Below, in pieces: positions 5,791 to 7,126 of a stretch of 7,126 bases of DNA. Below the pieces are notes generated by a model, which worked only from the letters and a program-made list of their open reading frames with translations, was not told the origin of the DNA and ran no database searches. Numbering within the stretch: position 1 is the first letter of the stretch; every line of letters starts with the position of its first letter. The translations under genes and the position numbers were made by a program. Origin of the DNA: Streptosporangiaceae bacterium. Its GTDB lineage: Bacteria; Actinomycetota; Actinomycetes; Streptosporangiales; Streptosporangiaceae. Location: NCBI GenBank assembly GCA_030041195.1, contig JASHOI010000572.1:1-7126 (forward strand). The letters run 5' to 3'.

Positions 5791-6543
5791 GTGCCCGGAC
5801 CCTACAAGCTCGGCAAACAGCCGCCTGTCCTCGACGACCGGACCTTGCGCTTCAGCGACTACGTGACGCCGGCGTTGCCGGCACCGCCCGATTCCGTCGC
5901 CTACTACGACAAGGTCCCTGCGTGGCCGATGTACTACAACGACAAATACGGCGACTGCACCTGCGCGGCGGCCGGTCATATGATCCAGAACTGGACCGCC
6001 AGCGCCGCGACTGAAATGACCCCTCCAGCCAGAACGGTGCTGACGTTCTACGAGCACTTCGTGGGCACGCCGCCACCTCCGGATGCCGGATGCGACATGC
6101 TGAGCGTGCTCAAGTACTGGCGCAGGGACGGGCTGGACCGGCAGAAGGTGCAGGCCTTTACCAGCCTCGAACTGCAAAACCAATCGCAGGCCCAAAGTGC
6201 CGTCTACCTCCTGGGCGGAATTTACATAGGCGTCGAGCTCCCGGACTTCACCGTCCAGGGCGACGACTGGCTGGCCATCCCGTGGGTGGTACCGCCGGGC
6301 GGTCCGGTCGGGAACGCCGCTCCTAACCCGCAGAATGGGCACTGCATCCCGGCGGTCGGCTACGACCCCGAGCAGCTGTGGATCGTGACGTGGGGCAGCC
6401 TGAAATCGATGAGCTGGGGCTTTTACAACGCCTACGCGGACGAGTCCTATGCGGTCGTGAGCACCGATTTCATCGGACGCGGCGAGGAGTCGCCAGCGGG
6501 GTTCGATCTAGCCGCCCTGGAGAAGGATCTGGCACAGCTCTGA
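5791..6543 (+). CDS. Papain/C39-like cysteine peptidase fold protein
   Basis: 250 residues with no signal peptide or membrane helix, so apparently cytosolic. YGDCTCAAAGHMI (53-65) fits the nucleophile helix start of papain-like enzymes; Cys56 is the likely nucleophile, with Cys58 beside it. NGHCIPAVGYD (182-192) supplies His184 in the family's typical G-H-x-[hydrophobic] setting. VTWGSLKSMSWGFYNAY (199-215) matches the papain NSWG..WG segment, but with Thr200 where the third catalytic residue Asn would be. A TWG version is, from memory, common in relatives annotated only as hypothetical. Activity is therefore likely but could be peptidase, transglutaminase-like or deamidase-like. The GTG start has a very strong ribosome binding site. 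The gene lies 37 bp after the phosphorylase-like gene and is probably cotranscribed with it. It converges with the helicase gene to the right. Confidence 0.75.
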   Translation: MPGPYKLGKQPPVLDDRTLRFSDYVTPALPAPPDSVAYYDKVPAWPMYYNDKYGDCTCAAAGHMIQNWTASAATEMTPPARTVLTFYEHFVGTPPPPDAGCDMLSVLKYWRRDGLDRQKVQAFTSLELQNQSQAQSAVYLLGGIYIGVELPDFTVQGDDWLAIPWVVPPGGPVGNAAPNPQNGHCIPAVGYDPEQLWIVTWGSLKSMSWGFYNAYADESYAVVSTDFIGRGEESPAGFDLAALEKDLAQL

Positions 6544-6568
6544 GGACTGCCTCCAACGCGACCAACGA

Positions 6569-6582
6569 CCCGGCATGCTGGG
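6569..6582. terminator. Weak symmetric element between convergent genes
   Basis: CCCGGCATGCTGGG is nearly palindromic (one G-T position) in the 44-base gap between the peptidase stop and the helicase stop. It is the only candidate for a bidirectional terminator there, but the stem is short once a loop is allowed and there is no T-tract. Confidence 0.2.
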
Positions 6583-6587
6583 ACTGG

Positions 6588-7126
6588 TTATGCGGGGGTG
6601 GTGACGGTTTCGGCGGCGACGGCGCCGTCGATGTAGGTCACCGAGTTGGCGGGGATCGCCGGAACCCGCGGGCCGGGCAGCACGACCGCGGTGAGGTTGA
6701 GCGGGTCGGCCGCTGAGATCCGGACCGGCTGGCCGGTGGGGCGCTGCTTGCGCACGCCGCGCAGCACATCGACCGCGTCGGGGTGGGCGAACTGCTCGCC
6801 GCTGAACCCGGAGACGAACCGGCCGCCGCGTATCGTGCCGCGGGCCTCCATGCGGCGCAGCGCCCAGAGCACGTCGCGCCAGGGTACGGCCAGGTTCTCC
6901 CGGGTGGCCAGGTCGCGGAAGATCACGCCCCAGCGCGCGGCCAGCTGCTCGGCGACGGCCTCGGCCAGCTCATCCCGGTCCGGGGCGGTTGCCGGGGTGG
7001 GCAGCAGGCTCCAGCGCCCGTCCGACCCAGCGCCTGCCCCGCCGATCCCGCGCCGCAGGCCGCGTCTTGGCACCGCGGGACCCCGGCCGCCCCGGCGCAG
7101 CAGCGACCGCACGGCGCGGAACCCGT
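6588..7126 (-). CDS. Lhr-like DEAD/DEAH helicase, C-terminal end only
   Basis: The frame runs through the right edge (the GTG at 7112 is internal), so only about the last 178 residues of a protein that is usually around 1,500 residues long are visible. Recognisable C-terminal Lhr-type features, counting from the GTG at 7112: GRWSLLPTP (32-40), RWGVIFRDLATRE (60-72), PWRDVLWALRRMEARG (76-91), then IRGGRFVSGFSGEQFA (93-108) and ISAADPLNL (132-140), followed by the LPGPRVPAIPANS segment (144-156). Lhr proteins are ATP-dependent 3'-5' nucleic-acid helicases linked to DNA repair. The ATPase domains lie outside the window, so whether the gene is intact cannot be judged. The stop is TAA at 6590-6588. 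The gene appears to be ordinary housekeeping and bounds the accessory genes on the right. Confidence 0.85.
   Translation of the reverse strand, partial: GFRAVRSLLRRGGRGPAVPRRGLRRGIGGAGAGSDGRWSLLPTPATAPDRDELAEAVAEQLAARWGVIFRDLATRENLAVPWRDVLWALRRMEARGTIRGGRFVSGFSGEQFAHPDAVDVLRGVRKQRPTGQPVRISAADPLNLTAVVLPGPRVPAIPANSVTYIDGAVAAETVTTPA

Noticed and set aside
6617..6630. Perfect 14-base palindrome CGACGGC/GCCGTCG
   Set aside because: It lies within the helicase coding region and encodes part of the conserved tail (IDGAVA); GC-rich palindromes of this size are expected by chance in coding DNA of this composition, and there is no T-tract.
1..7126. CRISPR arrays, tRNA or rRNA genes, insertion sequences, phage structural genes
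   Set aside because: No repeated spacer-like units, no cloverleaf or CCA-ended structures, no transposase or phage motifs were seen on either strand.

Overview
The window is high-GC bacterial DNA: most coding stretches are about 70% G+C or more, GTG starts are common, and there are long spurious antisense frames. Together with a DUF664-type DinB protein and an Lhr-like helicase, this points to an actinomycete (Actinomycetota). I cannot name the genus. No rRNA, tRNA, CRISPR array, transposase or phage structural gene was seen.

Left part (1-3036, + strand): a surface-polysaccharide segment. It holds a large gene, cut by the left edge, that joins a 12-helix Wzx/MATE-type flippase to a GH26-like glycosidase. 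A 13th hydrophobic segment ending in a lipobox-like LGGC lies at the junction. A hexapeptide-repeat (LbH) acyltransferase overlaps its stop codon by 4 bp. The pair probably exports, trims and acylates a cell-surface glycan.

Middle (3040-4770, - strand): a DUF664/DinB-type metalloprotein whose end meets the acyltransferase end with a 3-bp gap, a strong hairpin, a GT-A-type glycosyltransferase, and a probable small aromatic-rich ORF just upstream of it. Most of the glycosyltransferase gene and the stretch upstream are visibly AT-richer than the flanks (45% G+C in 4201-4260 against 77% in 2521-2580), which suggests a separate origin.

Right part (4758-6543, + strand): a two-gene cassette of a nucleoside phosphorylase/nucleosidase-superfamily protein and a papain/C39-like cysteine peptidase with a very strong ribosome binding site. 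A 24-bp in-frame tandem duplication straddles the stop codon of the first gene. Neither protein has a signal peptide. Pairing these two enzyme folds in a compact unit is the part of the window most likely to represent an undescribed system, but function is inference only.

Right edge (6588-7126, - strand): the C-terminal end of an Lhr-like DEAD/DEAH helicase, convergent with the peptidase gene.
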